From NCBI RefSeq assembly GCF_015160855.1, contig NZ_CP063373.1, forward strand, positions 5,704,001-5,768,000: DNA of 64,000 nt, given 5' to 3'. The notes under the pieces were generated by a model. That model worked only from the letters and a program-made list of their open reading frames with translations. It did no database searches and had not been told where the DNA came from. The stretch comes from Streptomyces ferrugineus. GTDB taxonomy: Bacteria > Actinomycetota > Actinomycetes > Streptomycetales > Streptomycetaceae. This document shows positions 31,791-40,146 of this stretch, piece after piece; the first letter of the stretch is position 1; every line of letters begins with the position of its first letter. Position numbers and translations under genes: made by a program.

Positions 31791-32777
31791 GTGACGCTCT
31801 TCGCACATCGTCGTGCACATGGCTCGGCCGTGCTCGCGCTCTCGCTCGCCACCGCAGGCTTGGCGGGCGCAACGCCCGGCGCGTCGGCCGCCGAGCAGAC
31901 GCCGCCGCTCAAGGTGCTGTCGTACAACGTCTTCCTGTTCAGCAAGGCCCTCTACCCGAACTGGGGTCAGGACCACCGGGCCACCGAGATCTCCAGGGCG
32001 CCGTTCGTACAGGGCAATGACGTCATCGTGTTCCAGGAGGCGTTCGACAACTCCTCCTCGGACGCGCTGAAGAGCTCCCTCGCCGACCGCTACCCGTACC
32101 AGACGCCGGTCGTCGGACGCACCAGGAGCGGCTGGGACGCCACCGGCGGCGCGTACTCGGCGACGACGCCCGAGGACGGCGGGGTCACGGTCCTGAGCAA
32201 GTGGCCCGTCGTGCGCAAGGAGCAGTGGGTCTACAAGGACGCGTGCGGGGCGGACTGGTGGTCCAACAAGGGCTTCGCGTATGTGGTGCTGAACGTGAAC
32301 GGCACCAAGGTGCACGTCGTCGGCACGCACGCCCAGTCGACGGACCCGGGCTGCGACGCGGGCGAGGCGGCCGCCATGCGCAGCCGTCAGTTCAAGACGA
32401 TCGACGCGTTCCTGGACGCCAAGAACATCCCGGCGGGCGAGCAGGTGCTGCTCGCCGGTGACCTGAACGTCGACTCGCGTACGCCGGAGTACGCCTCGAT
32501 GCTCGCCGACGGCGGGCTGGTGGGAGCCGACGCGCGCACCGGGCACCCGTACTCCTTCGACACGCAGGACAACTCCATCGCCCGCGACCGCTACCCCGAC
32601 GACCCGCGCGAGGACCTGGACCACGTCCTGCACCGCGCGGGTCACGCCCGACCCACGGCCTGGAAGAACGAGGTCGTCAAGGAGCAGAGCGCGCCCTGGA
32701 CGGTGACCAGCTGGGGCACCGACTACACGTACACGAACCTCTCGGACCACTACCCGGTCACTGGGTACGCGGGCTGA
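31791..32777 (+). CDS. Secreted sphingomyelin phosphodiesterase-like enzyme (EEP fold)
   Basis: 328 residues from GTG 31791, with AGGGAG 5 nt upstream. A signal peptide of about 33 residues (RRAHGSAVLALSLATAGLAG...ASAAEQ) precedes an endonuclease/exonuclease/phosphatase domain. Catalytic landmarks: SYNVFLF (Asn), VFQEAFDN (metal Glu), GTHAQSTDP (His), LAGDLNVDS (Asp-Asn) and the end LSDHYPVTG (Asp-His). Sphingomyelinase C of Bacillus and Streptomyces has this motif series and size. It should hydrolyse sphingomyelin or related phospholipids outside the cell. It is a single gene, convergent with an aldo/keto reductase. Confidence 0.88.
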   Translation: MTLFAHRRAHGSAVLALSLATAGLAGATPGASAAEQTPPLKVLSYNVFLFSKALYPNWGQDHRATEISRAPFVQGNDVIVFQEAFDNSSSDALKSSLADRYPYQTPVVGRTRSGWDATGGAYSATTPEDGGVTVLSKWPVVRKEQWVYKDACGADWWSNKGFAYVVLNVNGTKVHVVGTHAQSTDPGCDAGEAAAMRSRQFKTIDAFLDAKNIPAGEQVLLAGDLNVDSRTPEYASMLADGGLVGADARTGHPYSFDTQDNSIARDRYPDDPREDLDHVLHRAGHARPTAWKNEVVKEQSAPWTVTSWGTDYTYTNLSDHYPVTGYAG

Positions 32778-32798
32778 GCGCAGCCGATACGGTCCGGC

Positions 32799-33704
32799 TC
32801 AACCGGCGTGCTCTCGCGCCGCGTTGAGCCGGGCCAGCTCGTCGTCGGTGAGGCGCAGGGCGCCGGCGGCCACGTTCTCGGCCAGGTGCTCGGGATTGCC
32901 GGTGCCGGGGATGGCGAGAACGTGCGGGCCCTGATGCAGGGTCCAGGCGATGCGTACCTGGGCGGGGCTCGCGCGGTGCGCCCGGGCCACGGCGAGCACC
33001 TCGTCGTCGTGCAGGGCGGTCGCGCCCTGCTCCCCCGCCTCCCCGGCCACGGCGTAGAACGGCACGAAGGCGATGCCCTGCTCGCCGCACAGGCGCAGGA
33101 GTTCGTCGGCCTCGGGGTCGGGCCGGTCGAGCGCGTACCGGTTCTGCACGGACACCACGGGCGCGATGGCCTGCGCCTCGGCGAGGTGCCGTGGCTCCAC
33201 GGACGAGATGCCGAGGTGCCGGATCAGGCCGGCCTCACGCAGCTCGGCCAGCGCGCCGAAGTGCTCGGCGATGGAGTCCTGCCGCATGCGGCGCAGGTAG
33301 ACGACGTCCAGGTGGTCGCGGCCGAGCTGGCGCAGGTTCTCCTCGACGTGGCCGCGCAGTCGGTCGGGGCGGGCCGAGGTGCCCCAGTCGCCGTGGTAGT
33401 CGCGGAAGGGGCCGACCTTGGTGGCGATGACCAGGTCGTCGGGGTACGGCGCCAGCGCGGTGTTGATCAGTTCGTTGGCGGAGCGGAGGGCGGAGAAGTA
33501 GAAGGCGGCGGTGTCGATGTGGTCGACGCCCAGCTCGACCGCCTTGCGCAGTACGGCGATCGAGCGTGACCGGTCGCTCGGCGTCCCGTGGTGGAAGGCG
33601 GCGCTGCCCGTGAGCCGCATCGCGCCGAAGCCGACGCGGCTGACGGACAGGTCGCCGAGTTTCCAGGTGCCCGCGGCGTCCGCGGTGATCGTTTCGGAGG
33701 TCAT
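32799..33704 (-). CDS. Aldo/keto reductase with altered tetrad
   Basis: 301 residues from ATG 33704 (MTSETITADAAGTWKLGDLSVSRVGFG); a GTG six codons upstream (33722) is possible. AKR fold with Asp and Tyr in HIDTAAFYFSAL and Lys in VIATKVGPFRDYHG. The usual catalytic His is replaced: LDVVYLRRMRQD has Arg-Arg after the strand. This change is common in one actinobacterial AKR group with VNLR at that position, so the protein may have altered catalysis and not be inactive. C-terminal VLAIPGTGNPEHLAENVAAG is the cofactor site. No ribosome site is visible at either start. Confidence 0.87.
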   Translation of the reverse strand: MTSETITADAAGTWKLGDLSVSRVGFGAMRLTGSAAFHHGTPSDRSRSIAVLRKAVELGVDHIDTAAFYFSALRSANELINTALAPYPDDLVIATKVGPFRDYHGDWGTSARPDRLRGHVEENLRQLGRDHLDVVYLRRMRQDSIAEHFGALAELREAGLIRHLGISSVEPRHLAEAQAIAPVVSVQNRYALDRPDPEADELLRLCGEQGIAFVPFYAVAGEAGEQGATALHDDEVLAVARAHRASPAQVRIAWTLHQGPHVLAIPGTGNPEHLAENVAAGALRLTDDELARLNAAREHAG

Positions 33705-33743
33705 CGGCGGAGTTTCGCACACACGGGCGGGCGGACAGGGGCT

Positions 33744-34454
33744 TCAGCAGTAGAGGTTGCCGCCGGGGGCGACACCGAGGACCGAGGTGAACCGCTGGTA
33801 GGCGTCGACGCGGCTCTGTACCTGGGCCGGGTTCTTGCCGTCGCATTCCAGTGAGCCGTTGATCGAGCGGATGGTCTGGCCGAAGCCGGCCTGGTTGACC
33901 ATGGCGTTGTGGGGGGTCATGGTGCCGGGGCCGGTCTGCGTGTTCCAGTACCACAGGCCGGTCTTCCAGGCGACGGCCGACTCGTTCTGCACCCGCCAGG
34001 GGTTGTTGAGCAGGTCGATGCCGAGGGCGTCGCCGGCGGCCTTGTAGTTGAAGTTCCAGCTGAGCTGGATGGGGCCGCGGCCGTAGTAGGCGTCCTGGCC
34101 CGCGGGGCAGCCGTAGGGCTGGTTGCGGTCGCAGTAGTGGGGGTAGTTGGCGGTGTTCTGCTCGACGATGTGGACCAGTCCGCCGGTCTCGTGGTTGACG
34201 TTGGCGAGGAAGGCGGCGGCCTCCTGCTTCTTGACGGTGTCGCTGCCGGTGTTGGCGAAGCCGGGGTAGGCGCTCAGCGCGGCGGTCAGGCCGCTGTAGG
34301 TGTAGAAGGGGTTCCGGTTCGGGAACATCTGGTTGAACTGGGCCTCGCTCACCACGAACCCGGCGGCGGACGCGCTCGGGGCGGGCTGGAGGAGCAGCGC
34401 GGCGCTTCCCAGGGCGAGCGAGGAGACGAGTGCTGCGGTACGGCGCCTCTTCAC
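33744..34454 (-). CDS. Secreted family 19 chitinase, catalytic domain only
   Basis: 236 residues from GTG 34454, which has AAAGGAG 8 nt upstream; the longer reading to 34583 is untranslated leader. Signal peptide 1-31 (VKRRRTAALVSSLALGSAALLL...SASA). GH19 domain from residue 32: E89 and E98 (NHETGGLVHIVE) form the inverting acid pair nine residues apart, and YYGRGPIQLSWNFNY is the family signature. It hydrolyses chitin to oligomers. No chitin-binding module is present, unlike ChiC, so the protein resembles ChiG/ChiF-type short enzymes. DasR-like direct repeats lie in the leader and promoter region. Confidence 0.95.
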   Translation of the reverse strand: MKRRRTAALVSSLALGSAALLLQPAPSASAAGFVVSEAQFNQMFPNRNPFYTYSGLTAALSAYPGFANTGSDTVKKQEAAAFLANVNHETGGLVHIVEQNTANYPHYCDRNQPYGCPAGQDAYYGRGPIQLSWNFNYKAAGDALGIDLLNNPWRVQNESAVAWKTGLWYWNTQTGPGTMTPHNAMVNQAGFGQTIRSINGSLECDGKNPAQVQSRVDAYQRFTSVLGVAPGGNLYC

Positions 34455-34592
34455 AGGATCAACTCCTTTGCGGAGCACGGCCGCACCCGGACAAGGGCAG
34501 GGGAGATCAGCACCTTGTGCGCACGCACCGACGGAGTCGGTCACGGCGTGGGGGCGGCCGTGGTGGGGGGTGTGGGGACACACTCAACCGCG

Positions 34593-34625
34593 TTGGTCTG
34601 TACCAGTCAAGGGTGTAGACCAGTC
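34593..34625 (-). promoter_or_regulatory. DasR-like (dre) sites / chitinase direct repeats
   Basis: TTGGTCTGTACCAGT (34593-34607) is close to the DasR consensus ACTGGTCTAGACCACT, and GTGTAGACCAGTC (34613-34625) is a second half-matching copy. The two share TGTA(G)ACCAGTCAA in direct repeat. Streptomyces chitinase promoters carry such repeats and respond to DasR and GlcNAc metabolites. The distance to the start is about 140-170 bp. Confidence 0.7.
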
Positions 34626-34682
34626 AACCCGCCCCACCGCTCCGGGAGTCGGGGAAACGCCGCCTCGGCAGGACCGTCACCC

Positions 34683-35876
34683 TCAGGCCTGGATGAGCTC
34701 CCGGCGTCGGCGTTCGAGATAGCCGCTCTCCGCCGGGTTCCGCGAGAGCGCGAGGGCGGCGTCGTACGCCCGCACGGCCTCCATGGTCCGGCCCAGACGG
34801 CGCAGCAGGTCCGCGCGGACGGCGTGGAAGACGTGGTAGCCGTCGAGTTCCAGCGCGTCCACGAGGTCGAGGGCCTGGGCGGGGCCTTCGGTCTCGGCCA
34901 CGGCGACGGCCCGGTTCAGGGCCACGACCGGGCTGGGGGCGACGGTCATGAGGTGGTCGTAGAGCTGCCGGATCTGATCCCAGTCCGTGGCCCGCGGGTC
35001 CGGTGCGTCGCTGTGCACGGCCTGGATGGCGGCCTGGAGTTGGTACGGCCCCGGCCTGCCCCGGCGCAGACAGCGGCGCACGAGCGTCTGCCCCTCGGCG
35101 ATCGACTCGCGGTCCCAGCGCGCACGGTCCTGCTCCGGCAGCGGCACGAGCGCGCCGTGCTCGTCCTGCCGCGCGGACCGGCGGGACTCGACGAGGAGCA
35201 TCAGCGCTAGCAGTCCGGTGACCTCGGGCTCGTCCGGCATGAGTTCGGCCAGCAGCCGGCCGAGCCGTACGGCCTCCGCGCACAGGTCCGCCGCTCCCTC
35301 GTACCCCTGGTTGAAGATCAGGTAGACGACGGCCAGCACTCCCGTGAGCCGGTCCAGCAGGTCGGCGTCCCGGGGCACGCGATACGGGATTCCGGCGTTG
35401 CGGATCTTCGCCTTCGCCCGCACCAGGCGCTGGGCCATGGTCGGCTCCGGCACCAGGAAGGCCCGCGCGATCTGGGCCGTGGTGAGCCCGCCGAGCAGGC
35501 GCAGGGTGAGGGCGACCCGCGCCTGGGCGGAGAGGGCCGGGTGGCAGCAGGTGAAGATGAGCCGGAGCCGTTCGTCGCGCACGGGGCCCTCCTCGGGCGG
35601 TGCGTCGGGGGCGTGCAACAGGGCCGCCTGGGCGTGGCGTTCGTCCCGGCCGGCCTCGCGGCGCAGCCGGTCGATGGCGCGGTTGCGGGCGGTGGTGATG
35701 ATCCAGCCTGCCGGGCTCGGCGGCACACCGGTCCGCGGCCAGCGCCGCAGCGCCGTGGTGAACGCGTCCTGGACCGCTTCCTCGGCGAGGTCGATGTCGC
35801 CGAGGAAGCGGACGAGGACGGCGACCGCGCGGCCGTACTCCGCGCGGAAGACGGCCTCGACGTCCGGGGCGTCCAT
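34683..35876 (-). CDS. ECF sigma factor of the ECF42 type with TPR-like C-terminal extension
   Basis: 397 residues from ATG 35876, overlapping the DGPF gene stop by one base. Sigma-70 region 2 (about 1-75: [49 protein letters not shown]) and region 4 (about 110-165: [32 protein letters not shown]) are followed by a 200-residue helical region resembling TPR repeats. ECF42 factors have no classical anti-sigma and instead sit with DGPF (YCII-related) proteins, as here. Their extension seems to control activity. Targets usually are the DGPF genes themselves. The gene is cotranscribed with the upstream DGPF gene. Confidence 0.93.
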   Translation of the reverse strand: MDAPDVEAVFRAEYGRAVAVLVRFLGDIDLAEEAVQDAFTTALRRWPRTGVPPSPAGWIITTARNRAIDRLRREAGRDERHAQAALLHAPDAPPEEGPVRDERLRLIFTCCHPALSAQARVALTLRLLGGLTTAQIARAFLVPEPTMAQRLVRAKAKIRNAGIPYRVPRDADLLDRLTGVLAVVYLIFNQGYEGAADLCAEAVRLGRLLAELMPDEPEVTGLLALMLLVESRRSARQDEHGALVPLPEQDRARWDRESIAEGQTLVRRCLRRGRPGPYQLQAAIQAVHSDAPDPRATDWDQIRQLYDHLMTVAPSPVVALNRAVAVAETEGPAQALDLVDALELDGYHVFHAVRADLLRRLGRTMEAVRAYDAALALSRNPAESGYLERRRRELIQA

Positions 35877-36229
35877 CAGTCGTCGGCTTCGCCCATGAAC
35901 GGGCGCACCTCGATCGGCAGGGTGGTCGCCAGGGCCAGCCTGCGGCCCCATCCGAGGGCCGCGTCCAGGTCGGGCGCCTTGATGAGGCTGATGCCGCCGA
36001 GCATCTCCTTGCCCTCGGCGTACGGTCCGTCGGTGACCAGGACGTCGCCGTCGCGGGGCCGCAGCACGGTGGAGGACTCCGGGCCGTGCAGTCCCCCGGC
36101 GAACACCCAGGCGCCCGCCTCGCGCAGCTCCCGGTTGAGGACGTCGAGGTTCTTCTCGATCTCGCCGAGGACCTCCGGGGCGGGCGGCTCCCCGACCGGC
36201 TGCATCACGTTGAGCAGGTAGTACTTCAT
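35876..36229 (-). CDS. DGPF (YCII-related) protein, partner of the ECF42 sigma factor
   Basis: 117 residues from ATG 36229, with AGGAGG 5 nt upstream. The DGPF family block [17 protein letters not shown] is visible, as is the opening [15 protein letters not shown]; the fold is ferredoxin-like dimeric. Proteins of this family are the standing neighbours of ECF42 sigma factors and are expressed under their control. The biochemical role is unknown. The stop (TGA) shares one base with the sigma factor ATG, which indicates coupled translation. Confidence 0.92.
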   Translation of the reverse strand: MKYYLLNVMQPVGEPPAPEVLGEIEKNLDVLNRELREAGAWVFAGGLHGPESSTVLRPRDGDVLVTDGPYAEGKEMLGGISLIKAPDLDAALGWGRRLALATTLPIEVRPFMGEADD

Positions 36230-36464
36230 CACGGCCTCCTCGGGCCTCGTGGTGGTCTCTCACCTCCTACACGAACGGCCCGGCCCTGGATCGACACCCG
36301 TACGCGGGTGCCGGGAGAAATTTCCGGAGAGTTCCTCCGCTTACATCGTCATGAACCCGTCGACCTCTACACATAAGGAAGAAATAAGCGCAGAATGACC
36401 GTAGGCGCGCTTACCGCATACCGCACCAGACGCGGTCAGGCCTGCGAGTCAAAGGAGACGAGTC

Positions 36465-36905
36465 ATGGCCAACGTGCAGCCCACCAGAGGTGACATAACC
36501 GCCCACCCCGATGTAACCGAAATGCGGGACCGCTACGCCCGCATGCTCGGCGGTCGTGATGTGACGCTGCTGGACGGACCGGTGTTCCTGCTCGGTCTGT
36601 ACTGCGCGGTGTCCCCCTGGATACTCCACTACACGACGAGCCAGCCCCCGCTCGTGACGCACAACCTGGTCGTGGGAATCGCGATCGGGCTGCTGGCCCT
36701 CGGATTCACCCGGGCTCCGGAACGCATGTACGGCCTGAGCTGGGCCTGCTCCGCGATCGGCGTCTGGATGATCATCGCGCCGTGGGTCGTCGGGGACAGC
36801 CCGGACGCGGGCGTCGTGGTGAACAACATCATCATCGGCGCGCTTGCCGTGATCCTGGGGCTGATGTGCGCCGGAACGGCGGCGAGGAGCACCTCGAGGC
36901 CGTAG
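36465..36905 (+). CDS. SPW repeat membrane protein
   Basis: 146 residues from ATG 36465, with AAAGGAG upstream. Two SPW-type motifs, AVSPWILHY (about 47-55) and IIAPWVVGD (about 104-112), are each within hydrophobic hairpins; four membrane helices are likely (LLDGPVFLLGLYCAVSPWI, LVVGIAIGLLALGF, MYGLSWACSAIGVWMIIAPWV, IIIGALAVILGLMCAG). SPW proteins are small integral membrane proteins of unknown role, often found near stress genes. It is followed by a strong terminator. Confidence 0.88.
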   Translation: MANVQPTRGDITAHPDVTEMRDRYARMLGGRDVTLLDGPVFLLGLYCAVSPWILHYTTSQPPLVTHNLVVGIAIGLLALGFTRAPERMYGLSWACSAIGVWMIIAPWVVGDSPDAGVVVNNIIIGALAVILGLMCAGTAARSTSRP

Positions 36906-36928
36906 CGGCGACCGGAGAGGAGCGCACG

Positions 36929-36958
36929 AAGGCCGGTCCGCACCCGCGGACCGGCCTT
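36929..36958 (+). terminator. Rho-independent terminator after the SPW gene
   Basis: 13-bp perfect stem AAGGCCGGTCCGC / GCGGACCGGCCTT with a 4-nt loop, then T and a C-rich tail. It is 23 bp after the stop and can also serve the convergent ArsR-AHSA1 gene. Confidence 0.85.
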
Positions 36959-36986
36959 TCCCCCGCCCACACCTCGGCGGGGCCGT

Positions 36987-37781
36987 TCAGCGGGCCGGCA
37001 TCAGCCACGGCTCCTGGGGCAGCACATGACCGGTCTCCAGGAGCGACTTGAGGTTGGACAGCACCGCGGGCCACCCGGACGACACGTCGGCGCGCTCGCT
37101 CTCGTCCGCCAGGTCCTCGTGTGTCACGGTGAGCCGGACGATATCGGCGTGCCGCTGGATGTCGAAGGTGACCCGGGAGTACTTGTCCTCCTGCCCCTCC
37201 TCGTCCGGCGCCGCCCAGGTGGTGACCAGACGCGTGGGGCGCTCGCTCTCCACGACGGTGCCGACCACGTCGGCGATGCCCGAGCCGTCCGTACGGACGT
37301 GTTCCCAGCGGGAGCCGGGCCGCCAGTCCGAGACGTTGCGGTGGCCCCAGTAGGCGGCGGTCAGGTCGGCGTCGGTGAGGGCGTCCCAGACCTTCTCGGG
37401 GGTGCTCTCGATGTAGGTGACGTAGACGAATGCGGGCTTGTCGGTCATGGCTTCCTCGGCTCGTCGTTTCACGGCCCCGAGCACACGCAGGCGCGGGCGC
37501 TCGAACTTGTCGATCCACCGCTCCTGGATCTCGTGGAGCGGGACCGGATTGAGGTAGTGCAGCTTCTCCCGCCCCCGCCGCACCGTGCTGACCAGGTTGG
37601 CGGCCTCCAGGACCCCCAGATGCTGGGTCACCGACTGACGCGCCATGTCGATACGCGCGCACAGCTCCCCCAGCGTCTGCCCGTTGTCCTCGTGCAGCCG
37701 GTCCAGGAGCCGTCTGCGCGTCTCGTCGGACAGCGCCTTGAAGACCTTGTCCATCGCGGGGTCGCCACTGTCTGATCGCAC
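36987..37781 (-). CDS. ArsR-family repressor fused to an AHSA1/SRPBCC domain
   Basis: 264 residues from GTG 37781 (VRSDSGDPAMDKVF); an in-frame ATG at 37754 is the alternative. Residues about 10-100 form an ArsR winged helix (VFKALSDETRRRLLDRLHED, TLGELCARIDMARQSVTQHLGVLEAANLV). Residues about 118-264 form an AHSA1-type START/SRPBCC ligand pocket (FVYVTYIESTPEKVWDALTDADL, KSLLETG). In many actinobacteria these are two adjacent genes. The promoter holds a -35 and -10 with a 20-bp perfect palindrome filling the spacer, so it should repress itself. The ligand is unknown. Confidence 0.88.
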   Translation of the reverse strand: MRSDSGDPAMDKVFKALSDETRRRLLDRLHEDNGQTLGELCARIDMARQSVTQHLGVLEAANLVSTVRRGREKLHYLNPVPLHEIQERWIDKFERPRLRVLGAVKRRAEEAMTDKPAFVYVTYIESTPEKVWDALTDADLTAAYWGHRNVSDWRPGSRWEHVRTDGSGIADVVGTVVESERPTRLVTTWAAPDEEGQEDKYSRVTFDIQRHADIVRLTVTHEDLADESERADVSSGWPAVLSNLKSLLETGHVLPQEPWLMPAR

Positions 37782-37786
37782 ACTCA

Positions 37787-37816
37787 ACGTTATGCAGGTA
37801 ATTACCTGCATGTCAA
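37787..37816 (-). promoter_or_regulatory. ArsR-type promoter-operator
   Basis: On the minus strand TTGACA (37816-37811), an 18-bp spacer and TAACGT (37792-37787) form a near-ideal promoter. The perfect palindrome ATGCAGGTAATTACCTGCAT covers 37811-37792, that is, the whole spacer. The GTG start is 5 nt after the -10 box, so the mRNA is probably leaderless. Confidence 0.8.
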
Positions 37817-37975
37817 CGGCAGCGATTTGCGATTTATCCACTTTGAGCTGCACACGAAGAATGACTGTTGCACGGCCTATCGGTGCTCTTGATGGACGGT
37901 CCGTAGCTTCGAACACGTCGGAACGAACCCCACCGAAGGAACCACCCCCTGACCCAGCAAGCCGAGGCCAAGCGC

Positions 37976-38395
37976 ATGTACGTGACGACGGTGAAGCTCG
38001 CGGACCAGGTCAGCCGGGCCGAGGGCGTGCAGTACGGGACCCTCTACACCCAGGGCGCGCCCACACAGGCCCAGCACAACGGACTGCACGTCACCCTCCG
38101 GCCGAACGGCGAGGTCACCTCCTGGATCGAGCGGGCGAAGCCCGAGCCCAAGGCCAAGCCGGCCGTCGAGCGCGTCCTGATCGGCACGGCGACGCTGGCG
38201 GACGGGTCGACGACGGCGAAGATCCACCGGCTCGCGGACGACCACTACGAGGCCGACGTCTTCGCCAACGGCACCCGGCTCGACACCCTCGTCGCCGCCG
38301 GCCACCCCGCGTACGGCGAGCACAACGGCCTGCGCGTCGCCCTCCACCCGGACGGCGAACTGACCTCCTGGGTCGACCCCACCCCGATGCCCTGA
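37976..38395 (+). CDS. Unrecognised protein with an internal duplication
   Basis: 139 residues from ATG 37976, with GAGG 8 nt upstream. No signal peptide, no membrane segment, no motif I recognise. The protein consists of two similar halves: QHNGLHVTLRPNGEVTSWIE (about 34-53) recurs as EHNGLRVALHPDGELTSWVD (about 115-134). Each is preceded by a strand-rich segment. Thus it is probably a pair of small beta-domains. A CTG at 37952 in frame would extend it by eight residues and cannot be excluded. The gene is divergent from the ArsR fusion. Confidence 0.65.
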   Translation: MYVTTVKLADQVSRAEGVQYGTLYTQGAPTQAQHNGLHVTLRPNGEVTSWIERAKPEPKAKPAVERVLIGTATLADGSTTAKIHRLADDHYEADVFANGTRLDTLVAAGHPAYGEHNGLRVALHPDGELTSWVDPTPMP

Positions 38396-38424
38396 CGCCG
38401 GCCGCCCGTCACGCGCGCACGGCG

Positions 38425-39162
38425 TCAGCTCAGGAACACCCCCAGCTCACGCCGGTGTTCAGCGGTCCACGCGTAGGCGTCGCGCACCTCGTCCACGGCT
38501 CCCCGGTCCCGCAGTCCCACCATGGCCGGCTCGCCCCGCGCGGCGCCCCCCTCGATGCCCCGCCGGCAGCGGTCCTGCCACCACAGGATCGCGTCGACGA
38601 TCCCCTCGCCGCCGTACGGCCCGTACGCGTCGCAGATGAGCGCGATGCGCCGCGCCGTCTCGGACACCCGGGTGACGCCGGGCCCGAGGTCCAGGTACTG
38701 CCAGCACACATGGGCGAGGTCATGGATGCGCTCGCCGGGCGCGGCGAGGTCCCAGTCGACGAAGGCGGTCGGCCACCAGTCGGCGCCCTCCACCGTGTAC
38801 ACCGTGTTCTTGGGCGCGAGATCGTTGTGGCACACGACGTCCCGGTCGCCGGCCAGCGGTGTTCCGTGCGTCATGTCGTGGACGGCGCGGACGAGTCGGG
38901 CCACCCGCACCAGCGCCGCGTCCGTGCCCGCCGCGGCCCGCTCCCGCGCCGTGACGGCCGCCCGCCCCTCCAGGTAGCCCAGCACCTCCCGCCCCTGCTC
39001 GTCCGTCCCGATGTAGCGCGGGGCCCCCTCCCACCCCCGTGACTCGAAGAGCGCGAGCAACTCCCGCACATACTCCGACCGTTCGGACGGTCTGCGCCGC
39101 ACGGTCGTCCCGACCCGCACCACCTTGCCGACGGCTCCACCGCCGAGTACCTGCTCGGCCAT
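38425..39162 (-). CDS. APH-family phosphotransferase
   Basis: 245 residues from ATG 39162, with GGAGG 5 nt upstream. Aminoglycoside phosphotransferase/choline kinase fold: N-lobe KVVRVGTTVRR, catalytic loop VVCHNDLAPKNTVY (Asp and Asn), metal-binding AFVDWDLAAPGERIHDLAHV. The substrate could be an antibiotic, a choline-like or a sugar; the name reflects the fold only. About 72 bp separate it from the divergent AAA-type kinase gene. Confidence 0.85.
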   Translation of the reverse strand: MAEQVLGGGAVGKVVRVGTTVRRRPSERSEYVRELLALFESRGWEGAPRYIGTDEQGREVLGYLEGRAAVTARERAAAGTDAALVRVARLVRAVHDMTHGTPLAGDRDVVCHNDLAPKNTVYTVEGADWWPTAFVDWDLAAPGERIHDLAHVCWQYLDLGPGVTRVSETARRIALICDAYGPYGGEGIVDAILWWQDRCRRGIEGGAARGEPAMVGLRDRGAVDEVRDAYAWTAEHRRELGVFLS

Positions 39163-39233
39163 CCGCACCTCCACTGATCGACGGGCGCCGAAACCACTCG
39201 CCAAGCATGCCCGTACCCGGGCACGCTGCCCGT

Positions 39234-39809
39234 ATGGATCAGGCGGAGGCACTGCTCATCGGGGGACGGGCCGGGGTCGGCAAGACGACGGTCGGCTGGG
39301 AGGTCTCGGCACGGCTGCGGGCCGCGCGGGTGGCGCACGCGGTGATCGACGGCGACTTCATGGGCGCCGTCCATCCGGCACCGCCCGGCGACGCGCACCG
39401 GGCCGACATCACGGCACGGAACCTGGCCGCCATGTGGGGAAATTACGCGGGGCTCGGATACCGGCGCCTCGTCTACACGAACACCGCGAGCGTGCTCGAC
39501 ACGTCCGCGCCCGTCTTCCGCGCGGCCATGGGTGACGACGTGCGGCTGGTACGGGTCCTGCTGACCGCCACCGACGCGACGGCCGAACAGCGGCTCGCCG
39601 GGCGCGAGCTCGGCTCCGAGCTGGAGCACGAGATGCACAGCAGTGCGCGCAAGGCGCGTCTCCTGGACGAACACGCGCCCGCCGACGTGCTGCGCGTGGT
39701 GACCGACGGCCGTACCGTGATCGACATCGCCGCGCAGGTCGTGGCCGCCACCGGATGGGTCGTGGACGGCTCCGCGACGGCGACCGGCCCGGTGTCGACC
39801 GCCGGTTGA
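39234..39809 (+). CDS. P-loop nucleotide kinase-like protein
   Basis: 191 residues from ATG 39234 (MDQAEALLIGGRAGVGKTTVGWEV); ATG 39207 would add nine residues and neither start has a ribosome site. Walker A GGRAGVGKTT lies at residues 9-18. HAVIDGDFMGAVHP has the DxD-type acceptor site seen in shikimate/adenylylsulfate-like kinases. The C-terminal half has a lid-like Arg-rich stretch (LAGRELGSELEHEMHSSARKARLL). It resembles small AAA_18 kinases of Streptomyces with unknown substrate. Leaderless translation is likely, though the CACGCT before it is a poor -10. Confidence 0.78.
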   Translation: MDQAEALLIGGRAGVGKTTVGWEVSARLRAARVAHAVIDGDFMGAVHPAPPGDAHRADITARNLAAMWGNYAGLGYRRLVYTNTASVLDTSAPVFRAAMGDDVRLVRVLLTATDATAEQRLAGRELGSELEHEMHSSARKARLLDEHAPADVLRVVTDGRTVIDIAAQVVAATGWVVDGSATATGPVSTAG

Positions 39810-39879
39810 AGCGGAACGGACTGTCCCTGTCTCCACGGGGAACCCGGACTGCCGCGGGGACAGGAGGAAGAGGGTCGAA

Positions 39880-40143
39880 ATGGAGATCTCGGGCATCATC
39901 AGCGCCATTGTGATCGGCATCGTCATCGGTGTGCTCGGACGACTCGTGATTCCGGGCCGTCAGCGCATCGGCGTCCTGTGGACGATCCTCGTCGGCATCG
40001 TGGCCGCGCTGCTCGGCTCGGCGATCGCGGCCGGCTTCGACGTGGCGGACACCGACGGTGTCGACTGGGTCGAGTGGCTCATCCAGATCGGCCTCGCCGC
40101 ACTGGGCGTCGCCGCACTGGACCGGGCGAGGGCGCGCCGCTGA
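39880..40143 (+). CDS. GlsB/YeaQ/YmgE (Transglycosylase-associated) family membrane protein
   Basis: 87 residues, three hydrophobic segments (GIISAIVIGIVIGVLGRLVI, GVLWTILVGIVAALLGSAIA, WLIQIGLAALGVAAL). The glycine-spaced GxxxGxxxR pattern matches the GlsB/YeaQ small stress membrane proteins. Role unknown; induced by envelope or general stress in other bacteria. ATG 39880 has AGGAGG 12-13 nt upstream and AGAGGG closer. It is a single gene, convergent with the fused epimerase gene. Confidence 0.9.
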   Translation: MEISGIISAIVIGIVIGVLGRLVIPGRQRIGVLWTILVGIVAALLGSAIAAGFDVADTDGVDWVEWLIQIGLAALGVAALDRARARR

Positions 40144-40146
40144 CGA

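Noticed and set aside
34455..34583. N-terminal extension of the chitinase to 34583
   Set aside because: The extension is Cys/Pro-rich and precedes the signal peptide; AAAGGAG correctly places the start at 34454.
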